Source: an uncultured Methylococcaceae bacterium (lineage in GTDB: Bacteria > Pseudomonadota > Gammaproteobacteria > Methylococcales > Methylomonadaceae). From it: a DNA stretch of 64,000 bases. Numbering within the stretch: position 1 is the stretch's first letter; every line of letters begins with the position of its first letter. The stretch covers positions 1 to 64,000 of the forward strand of contig CAJXMF010000003.1 in NCBI GenBank assembly GCA_913056195.1, given 5' to 3'. Shown piece after piece: positions 1 through 9,337 of the stretch. A program made the position numbers and the translations under genes. The notes under the pieces were generated by a model. It was not told the origin of the DNA. It made no database searches and saw only the letters and a list, made by a program, of their open reading frames with translations.

Positions 1-68
1 TCCTTATAAATCAATAGCCTATGCCTTCAGCCCCAAACACGCTGAGTAGTTACTAAATATAAACCACA

Positions 69-1490
69 ATGGATATAAAACAATTACGCATCCCTTTACC
101 TAAATTCTTATCGCGGCCGGCGCATACCTTGTTTTATATCACCGAAACCCTGACGTTTCGGGTAGATTTTGATCGCAAGGGCGCGGTGCTCGGCGATATT
201 CAGTCCATCGAGGTGGCCTGCAAATCATCCAATGCCCTGCCCGGCACACTGGAGTTGCTGTTATCTGACGACCATCCTAAGGCCGGGCGCAAAGTCTGGC
301 TGTTGTATAACCGCTTGCCCACTTATTTACTCAGCCTGCCCTCCGTACAGGTCGAAGGGGTTGAAGCCGAGGTTCTCGAACAAGCCCTGCAATTTGAATA
401 CGAAGGCATGACCGGGCATAGCGCCGGCAAGAGTTTTTTATCGCACCGCTATATCGGAAGCGCCGACGAGATGACAAGCTACTGGATTACCCTGGTCGCA
501 CAGGAAACCTTAAATAAAATCAAGGAAATACTGCATAAAAAACACTGTCAGTATGGCGGCTTGTGCCATTGTGGCGGCCTGCCCGAGTTAATTTCTGGCA
601 ATGACGTGCCCAGCTGGTTTCGCATTGAATACTGGCCGAACAGCGTGTTTATGCTGGCGAAAACGCCCGAACTGGGCCTGAGCATGCAAATCATCCACAG
701 CAAACAAAACCCGGACTGGGAACTGGAAGTGGATCAGTGGGTGCTGGAAATCGGCGAGGTGGACAAGTCCGAAACCCTGATTGGCGATGAGATGGAATAT
801 ATGGCCAGCACCGATGAGAATTATAAACTGTCTTCCGACGGTGCCCTGGTATTCTGGTTAAGTGTATGGGCGCGGCATCTGGCAACGGCCGATGAGATTG
901 CCGTGCCGTTGCTGAATCCCCATAAACACCTGAACAAGGAAATTGTCTATATGATTTCCAGTGGTTTAGCGGCGGCGCTGCTGTGTGGTGCACATTTTAG
1001 CGTCAACTGGTATTTCAAGCAGGATTATGAATTCAAGGCGCAAGCGCTGAGCAATCTTGAGGGCGAATCGGGCAATTTAAGCAAAACCATTACCAGTCTG
1101 CGCGACCAGGTGGATAAATTAAGAAAAGATGTGTCGCTGATGGAAAAAAATGTCGATCAAATTCCGGCCGCCCTGACCGCTTTGCAGAACCGGCCGCTTT
1201 CTCTACTCGACGCGCTGGCCCGCTATAGCGCTGATGACCTGGTGATTGAACAAATCACGCCGGAAAAAGACAGCATCCAGATCACAGGCTACGCCCTGAA
1301 GCCTTATCTGGTCAATCAATTGACCACCCGCATTGATCCTGTGGTATCGAAGCTCGGCTGGACGCTGGAGCCGGCCACCAAAAAAGCAATGGGATTGTTT
1401 GAAGATGATGGGCCGTGGCAATTTGAATTTGCCTTGATCGATCAGGGCCTTGAAGGCTTTATTCACGCAAAGGAAAAGGCTCAGCCATGA
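69..1490 (+). CDS. PilM/PilN- or GspL/MshI-like pilus/secretion assembly protein
   Basis: ORF 473 aa; N-terminal actin-like region, one central TM segment (YMISSGLAAALLCGAHFSVNWYF) followed by coiled coil and ferredoxin-like C-terminus; position upstream of PilO-, GspE-, GspF- and secretin-like genes. Confidence 0.65.
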   Translation: MDIKQLRIPLPKFLSRPAHTLFYITETLTFRVDFDRKGAVLGDIQSIEVACKSSNALPGTLELLLSDDHPKAGRKVWLLYNRLPTYLLSLPSVQVEGVEAEVLEQALQFEYEGMTGHSAGKSFLSHRYIGSADEMTSYWITLVAQETLNKIKEILHKKHCQYGGLCHCGGLPELISGNDVPSWFRIEYWPNSVFMLAKTPELGLSMQIIHSKQNPDWELEVDQWVLEIGEVDKSETLIGDEMEYMASTDENYKLSSDGALVFWLSVWARHLATADEIAVPLLNPHKHLNKEIVYMISSGLAAALLCGAHFSVNWYFKQDYEFKAQALSNLEGESGNLSKTITSLRDQVDKLRKDVSLMEKNVDQIPAALTALQNRPLSLLDALARYSADDLVIEQITPEKDSIQITGYALKPYLVNQLTTRIDPVVSKLGWTLEPATKKAMGLFEDDGPWQFEFALIDQGLEGFIHAKEKAQP

Positions 1491-2080
1491 CACCGGAACA
1501 AAAACGCGACCGGATGTTGAAGCGGGTGTTGCCCGCTTTGTTTATCACGGTGATTTATTTCGTGTTTGTCAGTAATTTTATGGTGGAAGCCAAAGATAAA
1601 GCGGAAAAAAAATATATAGAGCTGGCGCAAAAAGGCTTGTCCCAGTCCGCGCTTGATGCCAAACAGGCACAGACACAGCGTTTGCAGCAGCAATTGCGTG
1701 ATTTAACGCAGAAAAAAGCCACCCTGCAAAGCAAAATCCAGGCGATTGCAGGCTTTATGACCAGCACAGAGGACAGCGCGATAACGGCGGGACTGGTTTC
1801 AAAAATCCTCGCCGATCATCAGGTCATCGTCATTGAGGAAACCGTTCAAACCTTGCAGGTTGCGGATTTATCCAAATCAATCCGCGATATTAAAAGCTGG
1901 CTGCAACCAGGGGAGACCATTACGGGGCAGAAGTTAGAACTGCGCGGTGATTTTCTGGCGATGTACCATGCCCTGGAGGCGATAAAACAGCAAAAAATTT
2001 CGGTGTTGCCGATTGTTTTTTCCATGCAATCGCCGGATGACAAGGGAGGGCTGCAATGGACACTGAGCTTATGGATGTAG
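1487..2080 (+). CDS. PilO/GspM/MshJ-like assembly protein
   Basis: ORF 197 aa overlapping the previous stop by 4 bp; N-terminal TM, coiled coil, C-terminal ferredoxin-like region. Confidence 0.55.
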   Translation: MTPEQKRDRMLKRVLPALFITVIYFVFVSNFMVEAKDKAEKKYIELAQKGLSQSALDAKQAQTQRLQQQLRDLTQKKATLQSKIQAIAGFMTSTEDSAITAGLVSKILADHQVIVIEETVQTLQVADLSKSIRDIKSWLQPGETITGQKLELRGDFLAMYHALEAIKQQKISVLPIVFSMQSPDDKGGLQWTLSLWM

Positions 2081-2113
2081 TGTTAATAGCCGAGAGTGCA
2101 GAACCTTCTTTTC

Positions 2114-2140
2114 GCCTTCCCAAACAGCGTTTAGGAAGGC
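2114..2140. repeat. Imperfect palindrome GCCTTCCCAAAC-AGC-GTTTAGGAAGGC (member of the window's dispersed hairpin repeats)
   Basis: Direct reading; near-identical arms and the same AGC loop as the palindrome at 10796-10816. Confidence 0.6.
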
Positions 2141-2207
2141 TTTAGTCGCGATCAGAGCTGTAACATCCGTTAATATCTGCACACTTATAAATGATTAAAA
2201 TCAACCT

Positions 2208-4016
2208 ATGAACAAACCACAATTTGCTTTAGCCAGCTGGCAAAAGAAACCACAAAAAGCCGATGATCATCGTCAGGATGATCGCACGCCGGTGTCGGGC
2301 TGGCAGGCCAGTTTGTTTGCCGATGCGGTGATCGCTTTAGAATCGGAGGTTGTCGATAGTTCTTCGCATGGCGCGGGGCTGATCATTCCTGTTACGGATG
2401 CGGCAGTCCAGACCGATATGGAATTGACCTTATCGATGGACACCGGCCATAAGAAACTGACCCGTAAGGCCAAGGTGCGCTGGCTGCAAAAAACCGACAC
2501 GGGTGTGCGTTTGGGAGTGGAATTTGTTAACCATGTGCAGATTGAGCCAGGCGATCATCAGCTCGATATTAAAGCGGTAAGGGTGGACCCGGCCTGCGCG
2601 ATGCGTATTCCCGCTGCCATTGCGGTACGCCGCAAGGTGTTGCCGTTTATCGAAATGGAGGACAAGGTGCATGTCGCCAGCCATAATCTGAAAAACCAGA
2701 CATTGCTGCACAGCCTGGAGCGCATGGTAAAAGCGCCGGTGGTGGTGTGGGATGTGGATGAGCATGATCTGGAAACGGTGCTCAAAAAAGTTTACGGCAC
2801 CGAACTGGCCGCGCCTAAAACCGCCCAGCAGAAAGAAGATGATGCCTTGGCCGAGATTGTCGAGCTGGCCAATCACCTGCTGGATTCGGCGTTTTTGCGC
2901 GGCGCTTCGGATATTCATATCGACCCGACGCCGAAAGGTGCCACCGTGCGCATGCGGATTGACGGCCAGCTTGAATTATATGAGCATTTAAAACCGGATA
3001 CGACGACGGAACTGACCGGCCGCCTGAAAGTAATGGCCGGTCTGGATATTGCCGAAAAACGCGCCCCACAGGATGGTCGCTTCAGCCATATTATCAGCGG
3101 TAAACGCGGCAAGGTTGATTTGCGGGTCGCCACCTTGCCAACCCGTTATGGTGAGCGGCTGACCTTGCGGTTGCTGGTTTCGCAGGAAACCGCCTTAACG
3201 CTGGATCAACTGGGCTTTATGCCCGAACATCAACAGCTCGTTGAAAATTTTTTAAAACGGATTCAGGGCATGATGATTCTGACCGGGCCGACCGGGAGCG
3301 GTAAAACAACCACCCTGTATGCGGCCATCAATATGCTGCTGAATGAAAAGCCCATCAATATCATGACAGTAGAAGACCCGGTTGAATATGAAATCGCCGG
3401 CGCCGCCCAGTGTGAGATCGATGATAATTCCGACAAGGTGACGTTTAATTCGGCGCTGCGCAGTATTTTGCGGCATGATCCGGATGTGGTGATGATCGGT
3501 GAGATTCGCGACAAGGAAACCGCGGAAATCGCCATCAAGGCGGCGCTGACCGGTCACATGGTGTTGAGTACCTTGCATACCAATTCCGCAGCCGCCACCG
3601 TAACACGGCTGATTGATATGGGGGTGCAGCCGTATCTGGTGGCCGCCTCATTGCGCCTGACGGTCGCCCAACGCTTGTTGCGGCGCTTATGCCATGTCTG
3701 CCCGATTCCCCGTCCATTAACGGAAAAGGAAGCCATTGCCATCGACCGTCTTGATCTGGTTGGCCAGACTATTTATGACCCGGCGGGCTGCATTTATTGT
3801 GGTAACAAGGGTTACAACGGCCGGATTGGTTTGTATGAGTTGCTAGAGTTGAAAACCGACTGGGCCAGAATGGTCGCCGAAGGCAGCTCGGAATCTGATT
3901 TGGTAGCCAAAATGCGTGCCGATGGTGTTAAAAGCCTGCTGGAAGATGCCATCGACAAGATGATGGCGGGCAAAACCTCGTTTGAAGAAGTCATGCTGGT
4001 GGCCTCATCATGGTAA
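2208..4016 (+). CDS. GspE/PilB-family secretion ATPase with N-terminal PilZ-like domain
   Basis: Walker A GPTGSGKTT, tetracysteine CHVC...CIYC, T2SSE N-domain RIPAAIAVRRKVLPF...; N-terminal PilZ-like block VDSSSHGAGLIIP...KVRWLQKTDTGVRLGVEFV. Confidence 0.9.
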   Translation: MNKPQFALASWQKKPQKADDHRQDDRTPVSGWQASLFADAVIALESEVVDSSSHGAGLIIPVTDAAVQTDMELTLSMDTGHKKLTRKAKVRWLQKTDTGVRLGVEFVNHVQIEPGDHQLDIKAVRVDPACAMRIPAAIAVRRKVLPFIEMEDKVHVASHNLKNQTLLHSLERMVKAPVVVWDVDEHDLETVLKKVYGTELAAPKTAQQKEDDALAEIVELANHLLDSAFLRGASDIHIDPTPKGATVRMRIDGQLELYEHLKPDTTTELTGRLKVMAGLDIAEKRAPQDGRFSHIISGKRGKVDLRVATLPTRYGERLTLRLLVSQETALTLDQLGFMPEHQQLVENFLKRIQGMMILTGPTGSGKTTTLYAAINMLLNEKPINIMTVEDPVEYEIAGAAQCEIDDNSDKVTFNSALRSILRHDPDVVMIGEIRDKETAEIAIKAALTGHMVLSTLHTNSAAATVTRLIDMGVQPYLVAASLRLTVAQRLLRRLCHVCPIPRPLTEKEAIAIDRLDLVGQTIYDPAGCIYCGNKGYNGRIGLYELLELKTDWARMVAEGSSESDLVAKMRADGVKSLLEDAIDKMMAGKTSFEEVMLVASSW

Positions 4017-4050
4017 TTGTCTTATATCCTGCGGGACGATTAAATTTCTG

Positions 4051-5268
4051 ATGCCGTTTTTTAGCTATACCGCCCGCGACCGCAGCGGCCAACAAACCAG
4101 CGACACTATCGAAAGCGCCAACAAGGATAGCGCCATGATGGCACTGCGCCAGCAAGGCCTGCTGGTGCTTAAGATTGAACCCTTAAAGCAAAAGAGCAGT
4201 GATGAGAAAACCTGGAGCCTGAATCCATTGGATTACCGCTCTATCACCTCATTCGATGTTGAACAGGCCTTCCATCAAATGGCGGTGATGTTGCGCAGTG
4301 GCATCAGCTTGCTGGATGCTTTGGAAATCACCCGCCGTTATGGCCGTATCGGCACCAAGAAAGTCTGGCAACAAATCAGCAATCATATTTTACAGGGAGG
4401 CACCTTCACCGAGGCTTTGCAGCAACACCCTATTTTCTCCAATCTGATCGTGCATTTAATCCGGGTGGGCGAGGAAACCGGCGCTCTGTCCACCGTTATG
4501 GACCAGGCCGCCAAGGAAATGGAAATCACCCGCAAATTGAAAAAACAGATTTTCGGCGCCTTAAAATATCCCGCCTTTACCTTATTGATGGCAATTGGTC
4601 TGGTGGCGTTTATGTTGACCAGCCTGGTGCCTGAAATCAAGAAACTACTGAAAATTATGGGCAGGCCGATGCCACCGATTACAAAAGCGTTAATTGATAC
4701 TTCAGACTGGTTTATCGCACATTCGATGATTATATTGATAAGCTTTATTGTGTCGATTGCGGTATTTGTCTTACTTTATAACGTTAAACCCTCGCGCTGG
4801 TGGATCGATCGCATCGCCTTAAAAATCCCGGTATTTGGCAAGGTATTCAGATTGGCCGGCACGGTGCTGTTTTGCCGGGCAATGGGATTGCTGCTGTCCG
4901 CCGGAGTGTTGATTGTCGATGCCCTGGAGATCATGTCCAACCTGCATGGCAATAAATTTATGGGCAGCCATGTCGCCAAGGCTCGTGAACGGGTAATGCT
5001 CGGCTCCAACCTGGCTGACCCCCTGGAACATGCGGGCTACATGCCATTGGTTTTACAGATGATCAAAGTCGGTGAAAGCTCCGGTGCATTGGATGAAATC
5101 CTGGCCGAAATGACCGAGTATCACGATGAATTGTTACGTCAGGCTATCGCGACCTTGATTGGTTTAATCTCCCCGACCATGACAATTATCGTCGGGGGCA
5201 TTATTGGATTTGTTTATGCCGCCTTTTTGGTGGCCATGTTTTCTGCTGCGGGGGGCAGCCCTTCCTGA
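4051..5268 (+). CDS. GspF/PilC-type inner membrane platform protein
   Basis: ORF track gives 3982; likely start is ATG at 4051 (MPFFSYTARDRSGQQTSDTIESANKDSAMMALRQQGLLVLKIEPL), the typical GspF N-terminus; GEETGALS and GESSGALDE repeats. Confidence 0.9.
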   Translation: MPFFSYTARDRSGQQTSDTIESANKDSAMMALRQQGLLVLKIEPLKQKSSDEKTWSLNPLDYRSITSFDVEQAFHQMAVMLRSGISLLDALEITRRYGRIGTKKVWQQISNHILQGGTFTEALQQHPIFSNLIVHLIRVGEETGALSTVMDQAAKEMEITRKLKKQIFGALKYPAFTLLMAIGLVAFMLTSLVPEIKKLLKIMGRPMPPITKALIDTSDWFIAHSMIILISFIVSIAVFVLLYNVKPSRWWIDRIALKIPVFGKVFRLAGTVLFCRAMGLLLSAGVLIVDALEIMSNLHGNKFMGSHVAKARERVMLGSNLADPLEHAGYMPLVLQMIKVGESSGALDEILAEMTEYHDELLRQAIATLIGLISPTMTIIVGGIIGFVYAAFLVAMFSAAGGSPS

Positions 5269-5840
5269 TGTCATTACGATTTATTTTATGCGGGCTGGCA
5301 GCAGTATTGCCGCTGAGCGCGGCCCTGGCCGAAGAGGTGCAAAAACCGGCTGAAAACAATATGCTGTACAACCGCTCATCCAAGCTGTCTGTGGATAATC
5401 TCAACAAAGCTGTCACCGTATTACGCGACCCGATGGCGGCGATAAAAAAAACAAACGAAAAACAGCCGGCATTACCGGCATTAAAAGACCCGACCCAGAT
5501 CAATCAGAACTTCCGCCAGGCCTTGAAAAACAGCCGAGGCACTGGTGTAACGCAAGAAAACAATGAGCAAGCCCTGAATTTTCCGGCTATTCGACTACTG
5601 GGTAAAGTGTATGCCCCGAAAACCGCACGCGAGCTTCTAAAGCGGGATAAGGCGTTCGACATCGATAAACAATCCAGTATTGTATTGCAGATTGATGGCG
5701 ATGTCGTTTATCTGCATGAAGGTGATAGCAGCTCGGTGATCAAAAATAATCAGCTTTATTCCGTTGAGGTCGAAGAAATAACGCCTCATTCGGTCACACT
5801 CATTCTTAAACCCACTCAAAAAACCCTGGTTTTTCACTAA
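5268..5840 (+). CDS. Small periplasmic pilus/secretion assembly protein (PilP/GspC/MshK-like)
   Basis: Signal-peptide-like N-terminus; C-terminal IRLLGKVYAP...VVYLHEGDSSSVIKNNQLYSVEVEEITPHSVTLIL resembles HR/PilP domains; 1-bp overlaps on both sides. Confidence 0.5.
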   Translation: MSLRFILCGLAAVLPLSAALAEEVQKPAENNMLYNRSSKLSVDNLNKAVTVLRDPMAAIKKTNEKQPALPALKDPTQINQNFRQALKNSRGTGVTQENNEQALNFPAIRLLGKVYAPKTARELLKRDKAFDIDKQSSIVLQIDGDVVYLHEGDSSSVIKNNQLYSVEVEEITPHSVTLILKPTQKTLVFH

Positions 5841-8227
5841 TGTTCCGTTTATTGCTCGTTTCCTTATTTTTGATGACACTTAACGGCCTTCCAGCCGCGT
5901 TTGCCGCGACCCATAAAATCGCGCAACTGGAATTCCGCGATATCAGCGTCAGCGATGCCTTGCGTATTTTGTCCAATCAGTCGGGGCTGAATGTGGTGTC
6001 GTCTAAAGCCGCCGCCAAGATCAGGATGACCATGTATTTAAAAAACATCAAGCCTATGGATGTGCTGGAGGCGATGGCTAAAACCTATAATCTATGGTAT
6101 CAGAATGACCCGAAATCCGGCGTAATCAGGGTGTACACCATCAATGAATTCCGGCTTGGCAAAGTCGATTACAAAAACGAGCAAACCCGCATCTATACCT
6201 TCAAGCATGAGCGTAATGCACTGGATTTTGCTTATATTATTCAGGATTTATATGGCTATAACCGAGTCAGACTTAGCCCCGGCGCCGATGAGTCAGAAAT
6301 TATCAATGATCTTTCTGACCGTTTAAAACGCTATAACCTGATTGCGAAAAACACCATGAATCTGGGAGGTGGCAATGCGTCAAATTTTGGCGTTTCAAGC
6401 AGTGGCAGTGGTGGCGGCGGCAGTAGTCGTGGTAGTAACCGAAGTGGTAGTAACCGAAGTGGTAGTAACCGAGGTGGTAATAACCGAAATGGTAATAACC
6501 GAAATGGTAATAACCGAGGTGGTAATAACCGAGGTGGTAATAACCGAGGTGGTAATAACCGAAATGGTAGTAATACCACCCTGCAGACTTTATATCCCAA
6601 TAGTATGGTAAACACGCAGAAAATGTTGCCGGAACAAGAAGCAGAAGGTCTGTTTACCGGCCGTTTCGATAACAGCACAGCCTCCATGCAGCGACTGATT
6701 GAGCGCTTGTCACCCATTTATGTGACCCGTATCAAACGACAAAACCGTGTTCTGGTCAGAACACGTGATCGCAAGGTATTGCAGGAAATAGAAAATCTGT
6801 ATAAAAAAGTCGATACCGAGTTGGCGACGGTGTTGATGGAAGTCAAACTGCTGCAAATCGACTTGTCCGATGGTTATGATTCGTTGTTTGATTTTAAAAT
6901 AAAATCAAACAACACGACGATTACCGAAGGCCAACATGCGACTTCCGCGCTTACATCCCCCCTCAATGCCGCTGCCGCCACCTTCAATCCGGCATTATTG
7001 GCCACCTATGTCAGTAATAAATTTGAGGCCAGGCTGCAACTGCTGGAAAAAGAAGGCCGCGTCACCGAAGTAGCCACACCCATCCTGTTGACCGCCAACC
7101 AGGAAGTCAGCCGGGTATTTATCGGTGATGAACGGCCCATTGTCACCAGCTATAAAGCCTCGAGCTTAACAACAACAACCGCAACTAATTCCAATGTCAT
7201 CAACCAAAATATTATTGTTCCACAAACTGAAGTGCGCAACCTCGGCACCACCTTGTTATTGACACCGAATATCAACAAGGATAATACAGTAAGCCTTAGA
7301 ATCTTGATTGAACAATCGGTATTAAGCCCGACTAAAACGTCCATTCCTGTCCAGGTCGGAAACAGCCTGGTCGATGCCAATATTGATGTGGTTCAGACTA
7401 AAACCTTCAGCGGTACGATTATCGCTCAGCACGGCGCGCCGATTGCAGTTGGTGGTTTGATCGAAGAAAAAGCCAGTGATGCTGAAAATAAGGTGCCTGT
7501 TTTAGGCGATATTCCCGGCCTGGGATTTTTCTTCCGAGAGCAGGCCAAACTTAGGAAACGTACCGAACTGGTGGTTATCATCCGCCCCTATATCACTACA
7601 TCGCCAGACAAAACGGCAAAATTCAGCCGGGAATATCTCAGGGAGCACAGCCTGCATCCGGCCGCACATGATGCGGGTGATATGGGGATTTATTCCAATC
7701 ATGATCGTCGTCATAAAGGCTACAAGCTGGAAAAACCCTATAAAGAATACGACTTGCAGGATAAATTCGACCGCGCTTATGACAAGGGCAACCGCAAGTC
7801 CTATCCCGTGTCGGCCAAAAAACGGCGTATCACCGACAGCAAGCAGAAAATCTATATCGAGTTGACTCAATATGCGGCGAAAGCAGTGCGCCAGTCGCCT
7901 GAAAAACGCAAACCGAGCAAAAATATTAAACCGGTCAATTTATCCGGCATACCCCATGTTAACCTCCTCTATGACAGCCGTATCAAGAGCATTCCGGTCG
8001 CCAGTTGGCATCGAGGCGGCATTTATGTCACGGCGGTCGCGCTCTATAACCTGTCCGATACGCCTTTAACCGTCGATTACAAACATCTGAAAGGCCGTTG
8101 GCTGGCTTCTACCATTGAAAAAACGCATTTGAAAAGTCTAGGCGGTTCTGGTGACTCGACCTATTTATATCTGATTTCAGCCGGCCCTTACCGGGATATC
8201 ATCAAATCGATCAAGGAGGAAAAATAA
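5840..8227 (+). CDS. Secretin (GspD/PilQ/MshL-like) with internal pentapeptide repeat and C-terminal extension
   Basis: STN/N0-like HKIAQLEFRDISVSDALRILSNQSGLNV; secretin core TEVRNLGTTLLLTPNI...GGLIEEKASDAENKVPVLGDIPGLGFFFR...TELVVIIRPYI; about 180 further residues follow. Confidence 0.9.
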   Translation: MFRLLLVSLFLMTLNGLPAAFAATHKIAQLEFRDISVSDALRILSNQSGLNVVSSKAAAKIRMTMYLKNIKPMDVLEAMAKTYNLWYQNDPKSGVIRVYTINEFRLGKVDYKNEQTRIYTFKHERNALDFAYIIQDLYGYNRVRLSPGADESEIINDLSDRLKRYNLIAKNTMNLGGGNASNFGVSSSGSGGGGSSRGSNRSGSNRSGSNRGGNNRNGNNRNGNNRGGNNRGGNNRGGNNRNGSNTTLQTLYPNSMVNTQKMLPEQEAEGLFTGRFDNSTASMQRLIERLSPIYVTRIKRQNRVLVRTRDRKVLQEIENLYKKVDTELATVLMEVKLLQIDLSDGYDSLFDFKIKSNNTTITEGQHATSALTSPLNAAAATFNPALLATYVSNKFEARLQLLEKEGRVTEVATPILLTANQEVSRVFIGDERPIVTSYKASSLTTTTATNSNVINQNIIVPQTEVRNLGTTLLLTPNINKDNTVSLRILIEQSVLSPTKTSIPVQVGNSLVDANIDVVQTKTFSGTIIAQHGAPIAVGGLIEEKASDAENKVPVLGDIPGLGFFFREQAKLRKRTELVVIIRPYITTSPDKTAKFSREYLREHSLHPAAHDAGDMGIYSNHDRRHKGYKLEKPYKEYDLQDKFDRAYDKGNRKSYPVSAKKRRITDSKQKIYIELTQYAAKAVRQSPEKRKPSKNIKPVNLSGIPHVNLLYDSRIKSIPVASWHRGGIYVTAVALYNLSDTPLTVDYKHLKGRWLASTIEKTHLKSLGGSGDSTYLYLISAGPYRDIIKSIKEEK
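6428..6574 (+). repeat. In-frame 15-bp tandem repeat in the secretin gene (one 12-bp plus nine 15-bp units, R-[SGN]-G-[SN]-N pentapeptides)
   Basis: Direct reading: CGTGGTAGTAAC followed by CGA(A/G)(A/G)TGGTA(A/G)TAAC-type units; protein RGSNRSGSNRSGSNRGGNNRNGNNRNGNNRGGNNRGGNNRGGNNRNGSN. Confidence 0.95.
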
Positions 8228-9334
8228 ATGCGACGTTTGTTTTTGACGTTGTTGCCCCTTCCGGTTTGGGCCAGCCCCGATTTGCCTAATATGGAAATGC
8301 ATATTTTCAGCCAGAATGCGGCCGTTCCGACGCAAAACGAAACCCCGCGCATGGTGATTTATCCCGAAACTAAACACGCTGTTGCCACCGAGCCTGATGA
8401 ACAAACATTGTATTTACGCTACCCGGATGATAAACAGGTCGATGTTTATGCCGAGCCGGTAGCAACCGATGATGACGGCGGTTATGAAGTAGATATCTAT
8501 CTGGACGCAGGTTACCGCCAGGATAATATAGATTGGAATATAGCCGCGCGAAGCGGCACACCCAATGTCTTGTCTGAATTACAATGGAAAAACCTTGATA
8601 TTGTCGAGTTTGCAGTCGGCAGTCACTTGACATTACCATCACGCTGGGTAATCGATGGGCGTTTTGCTTACGGCACCATCGTTGATGGTCAGAATCAGGA
8701 TTCCGATTATAACGGCAATAACCGTACCCAAGAGTTTTCCCGCTCCAACAATCTGGCCGATGACGGAAATACCCTTGATGCATCATTAGCCTTAGGCTAT
8801 CGGCTGCCAGTCATCCCGTCCAGAAAAGCCCCCCCCTATTGGTCGATTACGCCTAAAGCAGGCTTTTCCTATCATGCGCAAAATCTAAAAATGCGCCGCG
8901 GCGTTCAAACCATTCCTGCAACCGGTAATTTTGCTGGTTTAAATTCAGGTTATGATGCCTCATGGTACGGTCCCTGGGGCGGTCTGAGCAGTGAAATCAA
9001 CATTGCTGAGCGGGTTTTTCTGACGGGTTCATTTGAATATCATTATGCTTATTATCAAGGCGTTGGTCACTGGAATTTACGCACCGATTTCCAACACCCT
9101 AACAGTTTTGAGCATAAAGCCGAAGGCACCGGCATCATCGCCTCACTAGGCGGCAGAGTTAAACTCATGCGCGACCTTTCCTTACGTTTTTCAGTCGATT
9201 ATAAAAACTGGAAAGCTAATCAAAAAGGCGTTAATACAACCCATTTCAGTAATGGCACTGATGGCGAAACCAAGCTTAATGAAGTTAACTGGGAATCCTT
9301 AGGGACCAACATCGGCCTGAACTATGCCTTTTAA
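8228..9334 (+). CDS. Outer-membrane beta-barrel protein, omptin-like architecture
   Basis: Signal peptide; alternating beta-strand pattern, LSELQWKNLDIVEFAVGSHLTLPSRWVIDGRFAYGTIVDGQNQDSDYNG, C-terminal GLNYAF barrel signature. Confidence 0.6.
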   Translation: MRRLFLTLLPLPVWASPDLPNMEMHIFSQNAAVPTQNETPRMVIYPETKHAVATEPDEQTLYLRYPDDKQVDVYAEPVATDDDGGYEVDIYLDAGYRQDNIDWNIAARSGTPNVLSELQWKNLDIVEFAVGSHLTLPSRWVIDGRFAYGTIVDGQNQDSDYNGNNRTQEFSRSNNLADDGNTLDASLALGYRLPVIPSRKAPPYWSITPKAGFSYHAQNLKMRRGVQTIPATGNFAGLNSGYDASWYGPWGGLSSEINIAERVFLTGSFEYHYAYYQGVGHWNLRTDFQHPNSFEHKAEGTGIIASLGGRVKLMRDLSLRFSVDYKNWKANQKGVNTTHFSNGTDGETKLNEVNWESLGTNIGLNYAF

Positions 9335-9337
9335 GTT

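Noticed and set aside
6428-6574. Possible CRISPR-like array
   Set aside because: 15-bp direct tandem units with no spacers, in frame within a secretin gene
6331-6717. Minus-strand ORF of 128 aa with RLLPPRLLPP repeats
   Set aside because: Antisense shadow of the secretin pentapeptide repeat; no independent start signals or family resemblance
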